40,471 nt of DNA from Crocinitomicaceae bacterium (GCA_022448165.1 JAKVAS010000015.1:1-40471), one strand, 5' to 3'; shown: positions 1 to 9,422, counted from the stretch's first letter. Program-made: numbers and translations. Notes: generated from the sequence alone by a model not told the origin.

Positions 1-1480
1 GCCATTTATCGAAGAGGAAAAGGATGGGGTAAAATCATCGGCTGGAAAAGTCTTGATGGCCACTGTAAAAGGAGATGTACATGATATTGGAAAGAACATT
101 GTCGGTGTGGTTTTGGGCTGTAATAATTATGAAATCGTTGATCTGGGTGTAATGGTTTCTTCTGACAAGATTATTGAAGAGGCGATAAAGAATGAAGTAG
201 ATGTTATTGGTCTTAGTGGGTTGATTACGCCATCCTTGGATGAAATGGTAACTGTTGCGAAGGAAATGGAACGTGCAAAGCTTTCTATTCCTTTAATGAT
301 TGGTGGGGCTACGACATCAAAAGTACATACTGCAGTGAAAATTGAAGAGCATTTTAAGCTAGATCAAACAGTTCACGTGTTAGATGCCTCTAGGTCTGTG
401 ACCGTAGTAGAGCAATTACTTGGAAAAAAGAAATCAGATTTTATTTCTGATATTAAAGAGGAATATAAGCGTGTGCGAGAGCATCATGCGAAACATCGAG
501 CGCAAAAGCAGTTACTGTCTCTAAGTGATGCAAGAAAGAACAAGTTTGATATTGATTGGAAGGAAGATGCAATTCAATCGCCTAGAGAATTGGGTATTCA
601 GGAAGTTAGCGTAGAAGCAAAAGATTTGATTCCGTATATTGATTGGACTCCATTTTTTAGAACGTGGGAACTTCATGGAAGATATCCGAATATTTTAACA
701 GATGAGGTTGTGGGTAAAGAGGCGACTAGTCTATTTGAGGATGCGAAACAAATGTTAGAACAAATTCAGGAAGAGAAGTGGTTGGAATATAAAGGTGTGT
801 TCGGATTATTTCCTGCGGCAAGTGTTGATGATGATATTTTGATTTATGCGGATGAGAACCGTGAGGTGATTCTACATACTCAGCATTGTATGAGACAGCA
901 AACAAAAAAGGCACCGGGAGTTCCTAATTATGCACTATCTGATTTTATTGCTCCGTTGGACAGTGATATAAAAGATTATGTCGGTGGATTTGTGGTGACT
1001 TCGGGGTTAGGGATTAAATTAAAGATAGATGCTTTTGAAGCAGATCATGATGACTATAATTCTATATTATTGAAGGCTCTTGCTGATAGATTGGCAGAGG
1101 CATTTGCGGAATATTTACATGAACGAGTTAGAAAATATCACTGGGGTTATGTGAATGATGAGTCATTTGACAATGAAAGTTTAATTAAAGAAAAATATCA
1201 AGGTATTAGGCCTGCGCCAGGATACCCTGCATGTCCGGATCATACGGAAAAAATTGGTTTGTTTAAGTTGCTTGATGCAACGCGTTTGACAGGTGTTTCT
1301 CTTACGGATAGTTTGGCGATGATGCCTGCTGCGAGTGTTTCTGGATGGTACTTTGGAAATCGTAAATCCAAATATTTTGGCGTTGGAAAAATAGGTTTAG
1401 ATCAGGTAGAATCTTTGGCAAATAGAAAAGGTGTTAGTACGCAAGAGATGGAAAAATGGCTCTCTTCAAATATTCATTAG
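1..1480 (+). CDS. metH: Cobalamin-dependent methionine synthase, C-terminal part (5' truncated by window)
   Basis: MetH transfers the methyl group of methyl-tetrahydrofolate to homocysteine through bound cobalamin in the cytosol. The reading frame is open from base 2, so the track's start at 53 (a TTG) is internal and the gene runs off the left edge; about 492 codons are visible. The B12-binding domain comes first, with the cobalamin-ligand motif GDVHDIGKN, then GLSGLITPSLDEMV and MIGGATTSKVHTAV. The S-adenosylmethionine activation domain follows, with PYIDWTPFFRTWELHGRYP, RPAPGYPACPDHTEK and SLAMMPAASVSGWYFGN. The C-terminus looks complete. Many Bacteroidota split MetH into two genes; whether this is the C-terminal gene of a split pair or a single long MetH cannot be told here. 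Confidence 0.96.
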   Translation, partial: PFIEEEKDGVKSSAGKVLMATVKGDVHDIGKNIVGVVLGCNNYEIVDLGVMVSSDKIIEEAIKNEVDVIGLSGLITPSLDEMVTVAKEMERAKLSIPLMIGGATTSKVHTAVKIEEHFKLDQTVHVLDASRSVTVVEQLLGKKKSDFISDIKEEYKRVREHHAKHRAQKQLLSLSDARKNKFDIDWKEDAIQSPRELGIQEVSVEAKDLIPYIDWTPFFRTWELHGRYPNILTDEVVGKEATSLFEDAKQMLEQIQEEKWLEYKGVFGLFPAASVDDDILIYADENREVILHTQHCMRQQTKKAPGVPNYALSDFIAPLDSDIKDYVGGFVVTSGLGIKLKIDAFEADHDDYNSILLKALADRLAEAFAEYLHERVRKYHWGYVNDESFDNESLIKEKYQGIRPAPGYPACPDHTEKIGLFKLLDATRLTGVSLTDSLAMMPAASVSGWYFGNRKSKYFGVGKIGLDQVESLANRKGVSTQEMEKWLSSNIH

Positions 1481-1499
1481 CTTCATTTAGAATGAGGCT
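1479..1499 (+). terminator. Hairpin at the metH stop codon
   Basis: AGCTTCATT and AATGAGGCT form a 9-bp stem with one G-U pair and a 3-nt loop, starting inside the metH stop codon. No U-tract follows, so it may be an mRNA-end stabiliser or a weak terminator rather than a classic intrinsic one. Confidence 0.35.
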
Positions 1500-1661
1500 C
1501 CTATGACTATACTTGCAAAAGGGGATTGAGTCTTGTTATGAGGTCTCGATAATTTAAAATTCCCTGAAGGGGAAAAGATCTAAAAGTAGCTGAGATTATA
1601 TATCTCTAGTTCTTTTAAGTATTTTGAATGAAAATTGATTATATGTCAAGTGTGGTATGAA

Positions 1662-1783
1662 ATGGTTATAAAACAGTAGAGCAACCCGGGAGGGTCGCTC
1701 TACATAACCTAACCTAACCACTATTCACTGAAAAAGACTTTTAGTGTTATGATTTAAATCAAAATACTAAATCAATCTTTACA
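1662..1783 (-). ncRNA. Putative small RNA with its own promoter and terminator
   Basis: On the minus strand a Bacteroidota promoter (boxes at 1815-1818 and 1787-1794) should start a transcript near 1782. About 110 nt later comes a strong hairpin: GTAGAGC/GCTCTAC closing an inner ACCC/GGGT stem (1676-1703), followed by TGTTTTAT. Between them are a GGTTAGGTTAGGTTA tandem repeat and no convincing ORF. The unit sits alone between convergent genes. A structured Flavobacteria-specific RNA such as the Flavo-1 class is possible, but I could not match it to a family. Confidence 0.5.
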
Positions 1784-1786
1784 CTG

Positions 1787-1818
1787 CAAATATACGACGC
1801 TTCTGAAGGTTAGGCAAA
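1787..1818 (-). promoter_or_regulatory. Bacteroidota-type promoter of the putative small RNA
   Basis: Read on the minus strand, TTTG (1815-1818) is followed after exactly 20 nt by TATATTTG (1787-1794). This is a full match to the -33 TTTG / -7 TAnnTTTG consensus of the Bacteroidota primary sigma factor. No annotated minus-strand gene lies directly downstream. Confidence 0.65.
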
Positions 1819-2261
1819 TTGTAAAATACAATGTTCATGTCAGTCTGAAAACCTATTGCATCTAATGATCACTTATAATTGTTAATATACGTGTCAAAAC
1901 CTATGCTTAATAGTGAAAAAAAGTACATTCATAGAAAATTCAAAAAGATTATTGTTGGATTCCTAAGTTTTAATTAAAAAGAAAATATTCGATGAGTCAG
2001 ATAGAATACTCGATTATCGTCAATTACTGTTCGTTATGCCTGCATAGTTTTATGTTGTTGTGTTGCAGATCTTTTATGATTTTAGTATTACTTTTTTGTG
2101 AAATATAAAGTATTGACTTTTAGTTTGTTTTTGTGTTTTTGAAAATCATATTTAGCCCAATTAATTTGAATCATTTTTTTAGTAGTTCAATAGATGTAAA
2201 TTATGACTCTTCGTTGTAGAAGTTCATTTTACTGCGATATCGTACGTCGAGTATTAGAAAG
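1819..2261. other. Intergenic region without recognisable genes
   Basis: This AT-rich stretch lies between the putative small RNA and the efflux-operon terminator. I see no ORF of believable composition, no tRNA cloverleaf and no repeat array. Confidence 0.5.
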
Positions 2262-2303
2262 CTGATAAAAGAAAAAAGAGCGATCATAAGATGACCGCTC
2301 TTC
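2262..2303 (-). terminator. Intrinsic terminator of the RND efflux operon
   Basis: On the minus strand AAGAGCG...CGCTCTT forms a stem with an inner TCAT/ATGA pairing (2276-2302), followed directly by a run of Ts. It lies 20-60 nt after the RND pump stop codon. Confidence 0.85.
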
Positions 2304-2323
2304 TCGAATTAATTTATTTACTT

Positions 2324-5300
2324 TTAAAGATTACTTCTTATTTCCCAACCGAATAATCCATAAATCCAGTTTTTCAATTGATGTAAAAGAAGGTAAAGGG
2401 AAGGAATGATTACAAGTGTCAAGAAGGTTGCAAATGTTAATCCATAAATAATTGCCCAAGACATTGGGGCAAAGAATATGTTGTTGTCTCCTCCGAAATA
2501 TATTTTCGGATCATAGGTTGTCAATAGGCTTGAAAAGTCGATATTGAAACCAATAGCTAATGGAATTAATCCTAGAACAGTAGTAATTGCTGTTAATAGT
2601 ACCGGGCGTAATCTCGTTTTCCCACCCTCAATAGCTGCTTTAACAATTTCATCATATGGGAGTTGGTCATATTCGCCTAAGCCTAGCTCATCGCGCTTTT
2701 GCTTTCGTATTAGATTAGTATAGTCGATAAGTACAATTGCATTGTTTACTACTACACCTGCTAATGAAATGATTCCAATCATTGTCATCATAATAACGAA
2801 GCTTTGTCTTGAAATTAACAACCCGAGCAATACTCCAATTAATGAAAGTACAACCGTCAACATAATAATTGATGGTGTTGAGAATGAGTTAAATTGAGCA
2901 ACAATAATCAGAAGTATTAAGAACACCGCAATACCTAAAGCTTTGCTTAGGAATGCCATTTCTTTAGCTTGTTCTTCTTGTTGTCCAGAGAACTTGTAAT
3001 TGACTCCATTTTTAATTGTATTGGTTTCTTCATACAATTTCATTTTAGCTCTTAGTGTGTCAACGATCTCAGTTGGGTTTGATCCTTCCGTAACGTTTGA
3101 TGTTATTTGAACTAAAGGAATTTGATCTTTTCGAACAACTGCAGTATAGGATGTAACTTCTTTTGGATCTTCAATTACCGACTGGATAGGAATGTTTAGT
3201 AATTTCCCTTTGTTGTTTCTGAAAATTAAACGTTGATTTAGTAAAGCGTCTATACTTTCACGATTTTTCTTATTGAACTTTACTACGATATCGTAAGATT
3301 CATCACCTTTCGTATAGGTAGTAATGTCTTGTCCAAGTAAGGCCTTCCTAATTGCCATGCCAACTTGATAGGTCGAAGCATTTAATTTACGAATTTGATC
3401 GCGATCTACACGGATTGGAATTTCAGGTCGATCTGCTTCAACGTTAAGCTTGAGTTTTTCGACACCTTCTACGTGTAAGCCATCCAGATAGTTTTGGATT
3501 TTTTTCGCCTCAGAAATTAATTGACCATATTCTACTTTACCCGTGATATCCATGCTAATTGGAGCTCCTTGTGGCGGCCCCGCTGCATCTTTGGCAGCTG
3601 TAATTTCAATATCCGCATTAAACTCGCCTTGAAGCTTTTGTTGTATCTCTTTGAGAACCTGAGAACTAGTTACTCCATTTCTGTATTGAGATTCAACAAA
3701 GTTGACAGTAACACGGGCTTTATGAGGAGTGTTTCCCATGGTTACACCTTGTGCGGGATCACTAGTCCCTTCTCCAACTTGGGATATAATAGATTTGATT
3801 AAACGCCTGTCTTGAGGAAGCCCTGCTTTTTCATCTTTTTCTATGTATTCCTTTAATATATCATTGGTGAGAAGATCTTCGATCTCTTTTGTTGTTTCAT
3901 TGGTTACAGTGATATCTGTTCCAATCGGGTGGGAGATGAAAATATTCGCATAGTTTGGTTCGTTTACAGGGAAGAAGTCAATCTTAGGTGGGAATATAGA
4001 CATTGCCATGATTGAAAGGAACAACACAATAAATGTTCCTAAGAAGAAGACTAATGGTTTTTTCCCTTTTAAAGCAAAATTTAAGAATTTTTCATATCCT
4101 CTTTCTAAACGAGGAAGGAATCCATTTTGGAATTTCACAGTTCCAGGGTATAGTATAAACAAGTTAAGAAGACCAATAATTGCTATAACAATTAAAAAGT
4201 TTCCTAAGCCAATACCACCTAATATTAACATTATAACTCCGATTCCTGTAAGTACAATTGAATTTCGGATAACACGTTTTTTCTTTGGTTTGTTAGAGGT
4301 TACTTTCATGTAGGCAACGGCCAGTACAGGATTAATTACTAAGGCAACAAATAAGGAAGAACCCAATACAATGATTAACGTAATTGGTAAGTATTTCATA
4401 AATTCACCCATAATTCCAGGCCAGAATGCCAAAGGAATGAATGCTGCTAATGTAGTAGCAGTTGACGCTATAATTGGCATTGCAATTTCTCCTACACCAT
4501 CGATAACGGCTCTCGTAGAAGATTTACCTTCTGCCATATGTCTGTATATGTTTTCTACGGTTACAATTCCATTATCTACAAGCATTCCGAGAGCAAGTAC
4601 TAATGAGAAGAGCACCATTACATTCATGGTAACTCCCATTGAGTTTAGAATTAAGAAGGACATTAACATTGAGAGTGGAATAGCAACTCCCACGAAGAGC
4701 GCATTTCTTAACCCTAAGAAGAAAAGTAATACGCCTACAACGAGTATAATTCCGAAAATAATCGAGTTTAATAGATTCGAAACCATGTCTCTCGTATTGT
4801 TTGACTGATCGCTCGTTCTTGATACACTTACGCTTGAGGGAATTGTTCCGTCTAATGATGCTCTTTCAAGGATTTTAGTAATGCTGTCGGAAGCATCTAA
4901 TAAGTTTTCACCTCCTTGTTTTTTAATATCTAACATCACTACTGGTGATCCAAATTCTCGCGCGTATGAAGTTGTGTCTCCATTACCAAATTCTACATGT
5001 GCTACATCTTCTAGTTTGACAGGTAAAAAATCATCTTGTTTAATTATTATTTTTTTTAATTCTTCGGCATTTCTAAACTCACCATCGATACGAACGGTTT
5101 TTCTTACCCCATCTTCTAGAATTTCTCCTCCAGAGATTGTTTGATGTTCTGAATTTACCGCATTTTGAATATCTTCAATTGTAACGTTTACCGATTGAGC
5201 CCGGATAGGGTCTACTTCAATACGCATTTCTTGCGTTTGTGTACCGCGAATATCAACTTCACTGATTTGCGATAGGTCTTCAATTTGATCCTCGAGATTT

Positions 5301-5794
5301 TCAGCAATTTCTTTTAAAAGAGCAGGATTTTCTCCACGAAGATTGATATTCATGATTGGCATTTGCGATGGATCAAGCTCAAAAATATTTGGCTCTACCG
5401 GTAGTTGAGGGAAATCAGACTTCGCCCGAGCATCGTCAACAGCATCTTTAACTTTTTGAAGCGCTTTGTCTACTGACATCTTGAAGTCAAACTTAATACG
5501 AATAGTTGTGTACCCATGTACAGAGTTTGTGTTGATTTCGTCGACGAGCTTAATTCCTCCAATCTCTTTTTCAACAGATTTGGCAATTTTTTCTGACATA
5601 TATTGTGGAGAAGATCCAGGCTTAGCAATTCCAACATAAATTTCTGGAATCTGCAATTCTGGGAAATTCTCTTTAGGCATGGAGTTATAGGCTCCATATC
5701 CTCCGAGTAAAATGATTACTAAGATGAGGAATACCGTCTTTCTGTTGTTGACAGCAAGTGTTGATAGACCAAATCCGCTATTTTTATTTTCCAT
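2324..5794 (-). CDS. RND-family multidrug efflux permease (AcrB/MexB-like)
   Basis: Inner-membrane pump of a tripartite exporter driven by proton motive force; substrate unknown, drugs or other hydrophobic compounds likely. The protein of about 1156 residues has the RND layout: an N-terminal transmembrane helix (TVFLILVIILLGGYGAYNSM), two large periplasmic loops and two helix bundles. The proton-relay region of TM4 reads LGMLVDNGIVTVEN, with one Asp where AcrB has two. TM10 carries GVVVNNAIVLIDYTN. The track's start at 5812 is a TTG; ATG at 5794 gives MENKNSGFG and is preferred. It follows the adaptor gene closely and ends the operon before a strong terminator. Confidence 0.93.
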   Translation of the reverse strand: MENKNSGFGLSTLAVNNRKTVFLILVIILLGGYGAYNSMPKENFPELQIPEIYVGIAKPGSSPQYMSEKIAKSVEKEIGGIKLVDEINTNSVHGYTTIRIKFDFKMSVDKALQKVKDAVDDARAKSDFPQLPVEPNIFELDPSQMPIMNINLRGENPALLKEIAENLEDQIEDLSQISEVDIRGTQTQEMRIEVDPIRAQSVNVTIEDIQNAVNSEHQTISGGEILEDGVRKTVRIDGEFRNAEELKKIIIKQDDFLPVKLEDVAHVEFGNGDTTSYAREFGSPVVMLDIKKQGGENLLDASDSITKILERASLDGTIPSSVSVSRTSDQSNNTRDMVSNLLNSIIFGIILVVGVLLFFLGLRNALFVGVAIPLSMLMSFLILNSMGVTMNVMVLFSLVLALGMLVDNGIVTVENIYRHMAEGKSSTRAVIDGVGEIAMPIIASTATTLAAFIPLAFWPGIMGEFMKYLPITLIIVLGSSLFVALVINPVLAVAYMKVTSNKPKKKRVIRNSIVLTGIGVIMLILGGIGLGNFLIVIAIIGLLNLFILYPGTVKFQNGFLPRLERGYEKFLNFALKGKKPLVFFLGTFIVLFLSIMAMSIFPPKIDFFPVNEPNYANIFISHPIGTDITVTNETTKEIEDLLTNDILKEYIEKDEKAGLPQDRRLIKSIISQVGEGTSDPAQGVTMGNTPHKARVTVNFVESQYRNGVTSSQVLKEIQQKLQGEFNADIEITAAKDAAGPPQGAPISMDITGKVEYGQLISEAKKIQNYLDGLHVEGVEKLKLNVEADRPEIPIRVDRDQIRKLNASTYQVGMAIRKALLGQDITTYTKGDESYDIVVKFNKKNRESIDALLNQRLIFRNNKGKLLNIPIQSVIEDPKEVTSYTAVVRKDQIPLVQITSNVTEGSNPTEIVDTLRAKMKLYEETNTIKNGVNYKFSGQQEEQAKEMAFLSKALGIAVFLILLIIVAQFNSFSTPSIIMLTVVLSLIGVLLGLLISRQSFVIMMTMIGIISLAGVVVNNAIVLIDYTNLIRKQKRDELGLGEYDQLPYDEIVKAAIEGGKTRLRPVLLTAITTVLGLIPLAIGFNIDFSSLLTTYDPKIYFGGDNNIFFAPMSWAIIYGLTFATFLTLVIIPSLYLLLHQLKNWIYGLFGWEIRSNL

Positions 5795-5813
5795 TATTGT
5801 TAAATTGGTCAAG

Positions 5814-6899
5814 TTATTTTTTTGTTCTTACGGTGTCTTTGTTCTTTATGCCTTTAGCACCAGCAACAACTACCTGCTCATTGTCTTTGACCTTTGGGTT
5901 GTCTTTGATCAATGCGGATCCGTCATACTTTTTAATTACCGTTACGTTAACACGTTCTACAGTGTATAGTTTTTTCTTTTTATCCTGAGAGTCAATTTCT
6001 GTTGCGATGTATAAGTAGTCGATATTATCTTGATCTTTAAGTATGCTTTTTGAAGGAACTACTGTTCCGTTTGGGACATCAAGATCAGTAATACTTACTT
6101 CGGCAAGCATATTGGGTAAAAAGAATGTATTGTTCTTAATTTTTGACATAATTCGGAACGTACGGTTTGTTGGTTCTATGTAATTACCCACATGCGTTAT
6201 TGCCAAGTTTACTGTGTCATCTGAAGAATATGGAAAAGTAACGGCTATTGGTGTTCCAATTTTTATTTTTGAAAAGTGCTTTTCAGATACAGTGGCAATG
6301 ATGTCAATGTTTGAGTTGTTTACTAAACGTACCAGTGGAGCTGCTGGACCAGCCATTTGTCCTTTTCGAGCAAATACCTGATCGATAGTTCCTGTAAATG
6401 GTGCGCGAATAGACGCTTTTCCTCGTTGTGTATTAAGAGAATTCATACTGGCCTTAAGACTGTTGACTTGATTTTTTGCTGTTTCTAAATCAAATTCAGA
6501 ACCAACACCTCGTTTCATTAGTTCTTCTTGCTTTCCAAGCATGTATTCAGCGTATTGAAGCTGAGTTTGCAGTTCTTGAACGTTAGATGTTAAAATAGAA
6601 GCGTCTACGTTGGCAATAACTTGACCTTTACGAACGATCTGTCCTTCTTTTACATTGATTGATGTTATCAAACCTCCCATCTCTGCGCTTAATGTAATGT
6701 CTTGATCTGTCTCAACATTACCTTGAACATTAATTTTGTGCGTGAATCTCGTTTGTTGAACAGGGGATAGCTCCACTAATGGCTCGAAAATTATTTTTTC
6801 TTCTTTTCCTGTATCCTTAGATGCGTCGCTTGAGCATGAGGCTGCTACCAATACTAGGCCTGCCATGAGCAAGAGATTTTTGATCTTTTTCGTTTTCAT
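5814..6899 (-). CDS. Periplasmic adaptor (membrane fusion protein) of RND efflux pump, lipoprotein
   Basis: HlyD/AcrA-type adaptor joining the RND pump to the TolC-like channel across the periplasm. The lipoprotein signal ends in LVAASC, so Cys would be lipidated and anchor it to a membrane. A biotinyl-lipoyl-like hairpin starts at GGLITSINVKEGQIVRKGQV, followed by a coiled-coil stretch (ELQTQLQYAEYMLGKQEEL) and the second lipoyl half (GKASIRAPFTGTIDQV), then beta-barrel and membrane-proximal domains. The track's start at 6977 adds 26 residues overlapping tolC and would bury the signal peptide; ATG at 6899 lies 10 nt after the tolC stop and is preferred. About 361 residues, normal length. Confidence 0.92.
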   Translation of the reverse strand: MKTKKIKNLLLMAGLVLVAASCSSDASKDTGKEEKIIFEPLVELSPVQQTRFTHKINVQGNVETDQDITLSAEMGGLITSINVKEGQIVRKGQVIANVDASILTSNVQELQTQLQYAEYMLGKQEELMKRGVGSEFDLETAKNQVNSLKASMNSLNTQRGKASIRAPFTGTIDQVFARKGQMAGPAAPLVRLVNNSNIDIIATVSEKHFSKIKIGTPIAVTFPYSSDDTVNLAITHVGNYIEPTNRTFRIMSKIKNNTFFLPNMLAEVSITDLDVPNGTVVPSKSILKDQDNIDYLYIATEIDSQDKKKKLYTVERVNVTVIKKYDGSALIKDNPKVKDNEQVVVAGAKGIKNKDTVRTKK

Positions 6900-6909
6900 T
6901 TTGTGCAAT

Positions 6910-8253
6910 TTATTCTGTTGGTAATAGTTTGTTGTAAATTTTATCGAGTGCCAATCTAGCTTGGAATACGTCCACAAGAGATCCTACATATTGGGCTTGT
7001 GCAACCATTAATTGGTTGTATTTTTGGGTAACAATAATGCTATTTCCTTCACCAATATCTTTTTTAGTGATGGCATTGTTGTAAATATTTCTTGCAAGAG
7101 AAATGTTTTCCTGCTGCAGTTTGAACTTACTCTGAGCGTTTGATAAATTGTTTTGAGCTTGAGCTGATTGAAATTTCAATGTCTGCTCCATTTGCTTAAC
7201 TGCATTTTGGTCTTGAAGTAGTTTAATACGTGACTGAGTTGTTACTGCATGTCTTGAAAGACCAGAGAAAATTGGAATGTTTAGTTTGAGTCCCCAGACA
7301 GTTTGTGCAAACCATTGTTTATCTTGAAAGAAATCAAACTCATTTCTATATGCATTATAGCTATGTTGAAAGAATGCATTTAATGATGGTAGATTTGCAA
7401 ATTCATTATTTCTTACGTTGTACTCAGAGAGCACCACTTGTTGTTCGAGTAGTTGGTACGTACGATTGTTTGTGATGTCTCCAGGAGTACTGAGTGTCGA
7501 TTGATTCATTAATTTTTCAGCGTTTTCGGAGATTGATAGTTGATTTTCCATAGGATAACCCATGGTCAATTTCAATGCACTTAGCGCATTTTCATATTGG
7601 ATTTTTGCTGACAATTGAGCATCTTTTGCCGTAAGTAAAGAATATGATAACTGATCCATATCCTCTTGTTGCATCAACCCTAGTTCTAGATAGTTTTTTT
7701 GCTTTTCTATGAGTTTTTCGGTGATGAGAACCATAGAATCAACGAATTGTTGATTTTCTTTTGCAACTGCTACCATCTCATAGGATTGAATTACATTGAA
7801 AATAACGTCTTCCTTTTCTATATTACTGGAAGAAGCTTGAAAACTCTTTAAATACTTTGCAACCTTTAATCCAATGATATAAGATCCATTGAATAATAAT
7901 TGTCCTACTTCTAATGATCCTGTAGCTGAGTATTCTGTTCCTGCGCGAAAGGAGATTAAATCACCAGGAGTTGCATTGGGGTTGAAAAATTGAGCGTCAA
8001 TTACTGAAACAGGAAGGTTTAAGAAGTTGTTGAAAGTTCCGTTTATCTGAACTTGGGGTAATCCCATGCCACGTACTTCGATGTATTTTTGATTCATTAC
8101 ATCAATTTCGTATTCAGAATTCTTTATTGTGAGACTGTTTTTGAGAGCGTACTCTTTTGCTTCTTGTAATGTGAAGCTGTTTTGCGACCATCCTGTTGCT
8201 GATAGAAACAGGATGGTTCCAAAAATAGTAACTAGCTTATTCATTGATTTCAT
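6910..8253 (-). CDS. TolC-family outer-membrane efflux channel
   Basis: Outer-membrane factor of the tripartite pump. The signal peptide ends near GWSQ, followed by two repeats of the OEP fold with long helical stretches (for example AQNNLSNAQSKFKLQQENIS) typical of the periplasmic helical barrel. The length of 447 residues is usual. The start overlaps the end of the upstream tetR gene. ATG at 8253 and ATG at 8244 (MNKLVTIFG) are both possible and both fall inside the last tetR codons, so translation is probably coupled. Its role follows from its place between the regulator and the adaptor. Confidence 0.92.
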   Translation of the reverse strand: MKSMNKLVTIFGTILFLSATGWSQNSFTLQEAKEYALKNSLTIKNSEYEIDVMNQKYIEVRGMGLPQVQINGTFNNFLNLPVSVIDAQFFNPNATPGDLISFRAGTEYSATGSLEVGQLLFNGSYIIGLKVAKYLKSFQASSSNIEKEDVIFNVIQSYEMVAVAKENQQFVDSMVLITEKLIEKQKNYLELGLMQQEDMDQLSYSLLTAKDAQLSAKIQYENALSALKLTMGYPMENQLSISENAEKLMNQSTLSTPGDITNNRTYQLLEQQVVLSEYNVRNNEFANLPSLNAFFQHSYNAYRNEFDFFQDKQWFAQTVWGLKLNIPIFSGLSRHAVTTQSRIKLLQDQNAVKQMEQTLKFQSAQAQNNLSNAQSKFKLQQENISLARNIYNNAITKKDIGEGNSIIVTQKYNQLMVAQAQYVGSLVDVFQARLALDKIYNKLLPTE

Positions 8254-8854
8254 TGTTAAAATGTTGCTGTATATATATTAGTCCATTTTCATTTACCATT
8301 CCCTTTAGTTGGAATCGAATAACTTCTCGTAATGTTTCATCTAATTTGAATTCGGGCCAAGGGAAAACCTCACCGTTTAAAATGGTTTCAATTGATGATA
8401 CATATAAACGTGAGATTATTGCAACGTTAAGGTTCTCACGATATAGTTTTTCTGCAATTCCTCGCTCTAAATTTTCTCTAATATTTGTTAGGATAAAATT
8501 CCATTTATGATCGTCCATTAGTTTCCATGCTTCAGGATAATATTTTCTAATGTCATAAAACACAGTAGGATTTACGTTGGATAGATGTTCCATAACAAAT
8601 CGACTGATCTTAATTAGTGCGTCAATTGCATTTACCCCTGCTTCATTACATGTGGTGCATGTTTCGCGATCTTCTTCAAGTTTTGCTTTAAACATTGCAT
8701 TTACTAATGCGTTTTTATCATCGAAGTATTTGTAGATTGTTTTTTTTGAAACTCCTAACTCACGAGATAAGTCATCCATGGTTACGGTTTTTATACCATA
8801 CTTCATAAATACTTGACTTGCACGTTCTAATATCTCGATCTGTTTTTTATCCAT
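8237..8854 (-). CDS. TetR/AcrR-family repressor of the efflux operon
   Basis: First gene of the efflux operon and probably its repressor. The N-terminal helix-turn-helix is clear: TMDDLSRELGVSKKTIYKYF around residues 25-45, followed by a helical ligand-binding domain. ATG at 8854 (MDKKQIEILERA) matches where TetR proteins normally begin; the track's start at 8914 would translate through the operator. About 205 residues. The 3' end overlaps tolC. A TACTTTTG promoter box (8859-8866) lies so close to the ATG that the mRNA may have almost no leader. Confidence 0.92.
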   Translation of the reverse strand: MDKKQIEILERASQVFMKYGIKTVTMDDLSRELGVSKKTIYKYFDDKNALVNAMFKAKLEEDRETCTTCNEAGVNAIDALIKISRFVMEHLSNVNPTVFYDIRKYYPEAWKLMDDHKWNFILTNIRENLERGIAEKLYRENLNVAIISRLYVSSIETILNGEVFPWPEFKLDETLREVIRFQLKGMVNENGLIYIQQHFNNEINE

Positions 8855-8858
8855 AGGA

Positions 8859-8866
8859 CAAAAGTA
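8859..8866 (-). promoter_or_regulatory. -7 promoter box of the tetR-efflux operon
   Basis: TACTTTTG on the minus strand matches TAnnTTTG. The -33 position would fall in the edge of the palindrome at 8885-8912 (TTTC instead of TTTG), which suits repression by occlusion. Confidence 0.45.
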
Positions 8867-8884
8867 TATATTAATTTGCACAAT

Positions 8885-8912
8885 GGAAACTTTAAACATG
8901 TTAAAAGTTTCC
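8885..8912. promoter_or_regulatory. 28-bp palindrome, probable TetR operator
   Basis: GGAAACTTT...AAAGTTTCC arms surround a central AACATGTT; 26 of 28 positions are self-complementary. It lies between divergent tetR and rnhA, 31 bp upstream of the tetR ATG, where a TetR autorepressor would bind. It could also affect rnhA, whose start is 36 bp away. Confidence 0.75.
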
Positions 8913-8947
8913 AAAGTTCTTTAAGTTTATTTTAAAAGGATATCTTC

Positions 8948-9418
8948 GTGGAAATTGATTCGATGATTCAAATCTATACAGATGGTTCCGCAAAAGGTAA
9001 TCCAGGCCCAGGTGGCTATGGGGTTGTTATGCGATTTAAAAATCAAGAGAAGGAGTTTTCTCAGGGGTACAGAATGACAACAAATAATCGTATGGAATTA
9101 TTAGCTGTGATTGTCGCATTAGAGTCTCTTAAAACTGATAAGTATCCAGTTCATGTATATTCTGATTCTAAGTATGTAATTGATTCAATTACCAAACGAT
9201 GGGTGTTTAATTGGGAAAAGAAGGGATTTAAAGGAAAGAAGAATGTTGATCTTTGGCGACGATATTTAAAAATACATGGGCGCTGTAATGTAACTTTTCA
9301 TTGGGTAAAGGGTCATGCGGGACACCCTGAGAATGAAAGGTGCGATGCACTTGCTGTTGCTGCTGCTGAAGATCGTGATCAATTGATTGATACAGCGTTT
9401 GAGGGGTTAAAAGATTAG
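8948..9418 (+). CDS. rnhA: Ribonuclease HI
   Basis: Cleaves the RNA strand of RNA-DNA hybrids in the cytosol. All four catalytic acidic residues are visible: Asp in YTDGSAKGNPGPGGYG, Glu in NRMELLAV, Asp in VYSDSKYVIDSI and Asp in ENERCDALA. The active-site His loop is VKGHAGHPENE. The length of 156 residues equals the bacterial norm. The start at 8948 is a GTG with AAAAGGA 7 nt upstream; the alternative ATG at 8963 (MIQIYTDGS) gives the more usual N-terminus. Divergent from tetR; the 3' end meets the next gene tail to tail with a 4-nt gap. Confidence 0.96.
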   Translation: MEIDSMIQIYTDGSAKGNPGPGGYGVVMRFKNQEKEFSQGYRMTTNNRMELLAVIVALESLKTDKYPVHVYSDSKYVIDSITKRWVFNWEKKGFKGKKNVDLWRRYLKIHGRCNVTFHWVKGHAGHPENERCDALAVAAAEDRDQLIDTAFEGLKD

Positions 9419-9422
9419 TAGG

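Noticed and set aside
3521-5144. Several plus-strand ORFs of 87-145 codons opposite the RND pump gene
   Set aside because: They lie antisense to a clear RND gene, have low-complexity composition and no start signals; shadows of the real frame.
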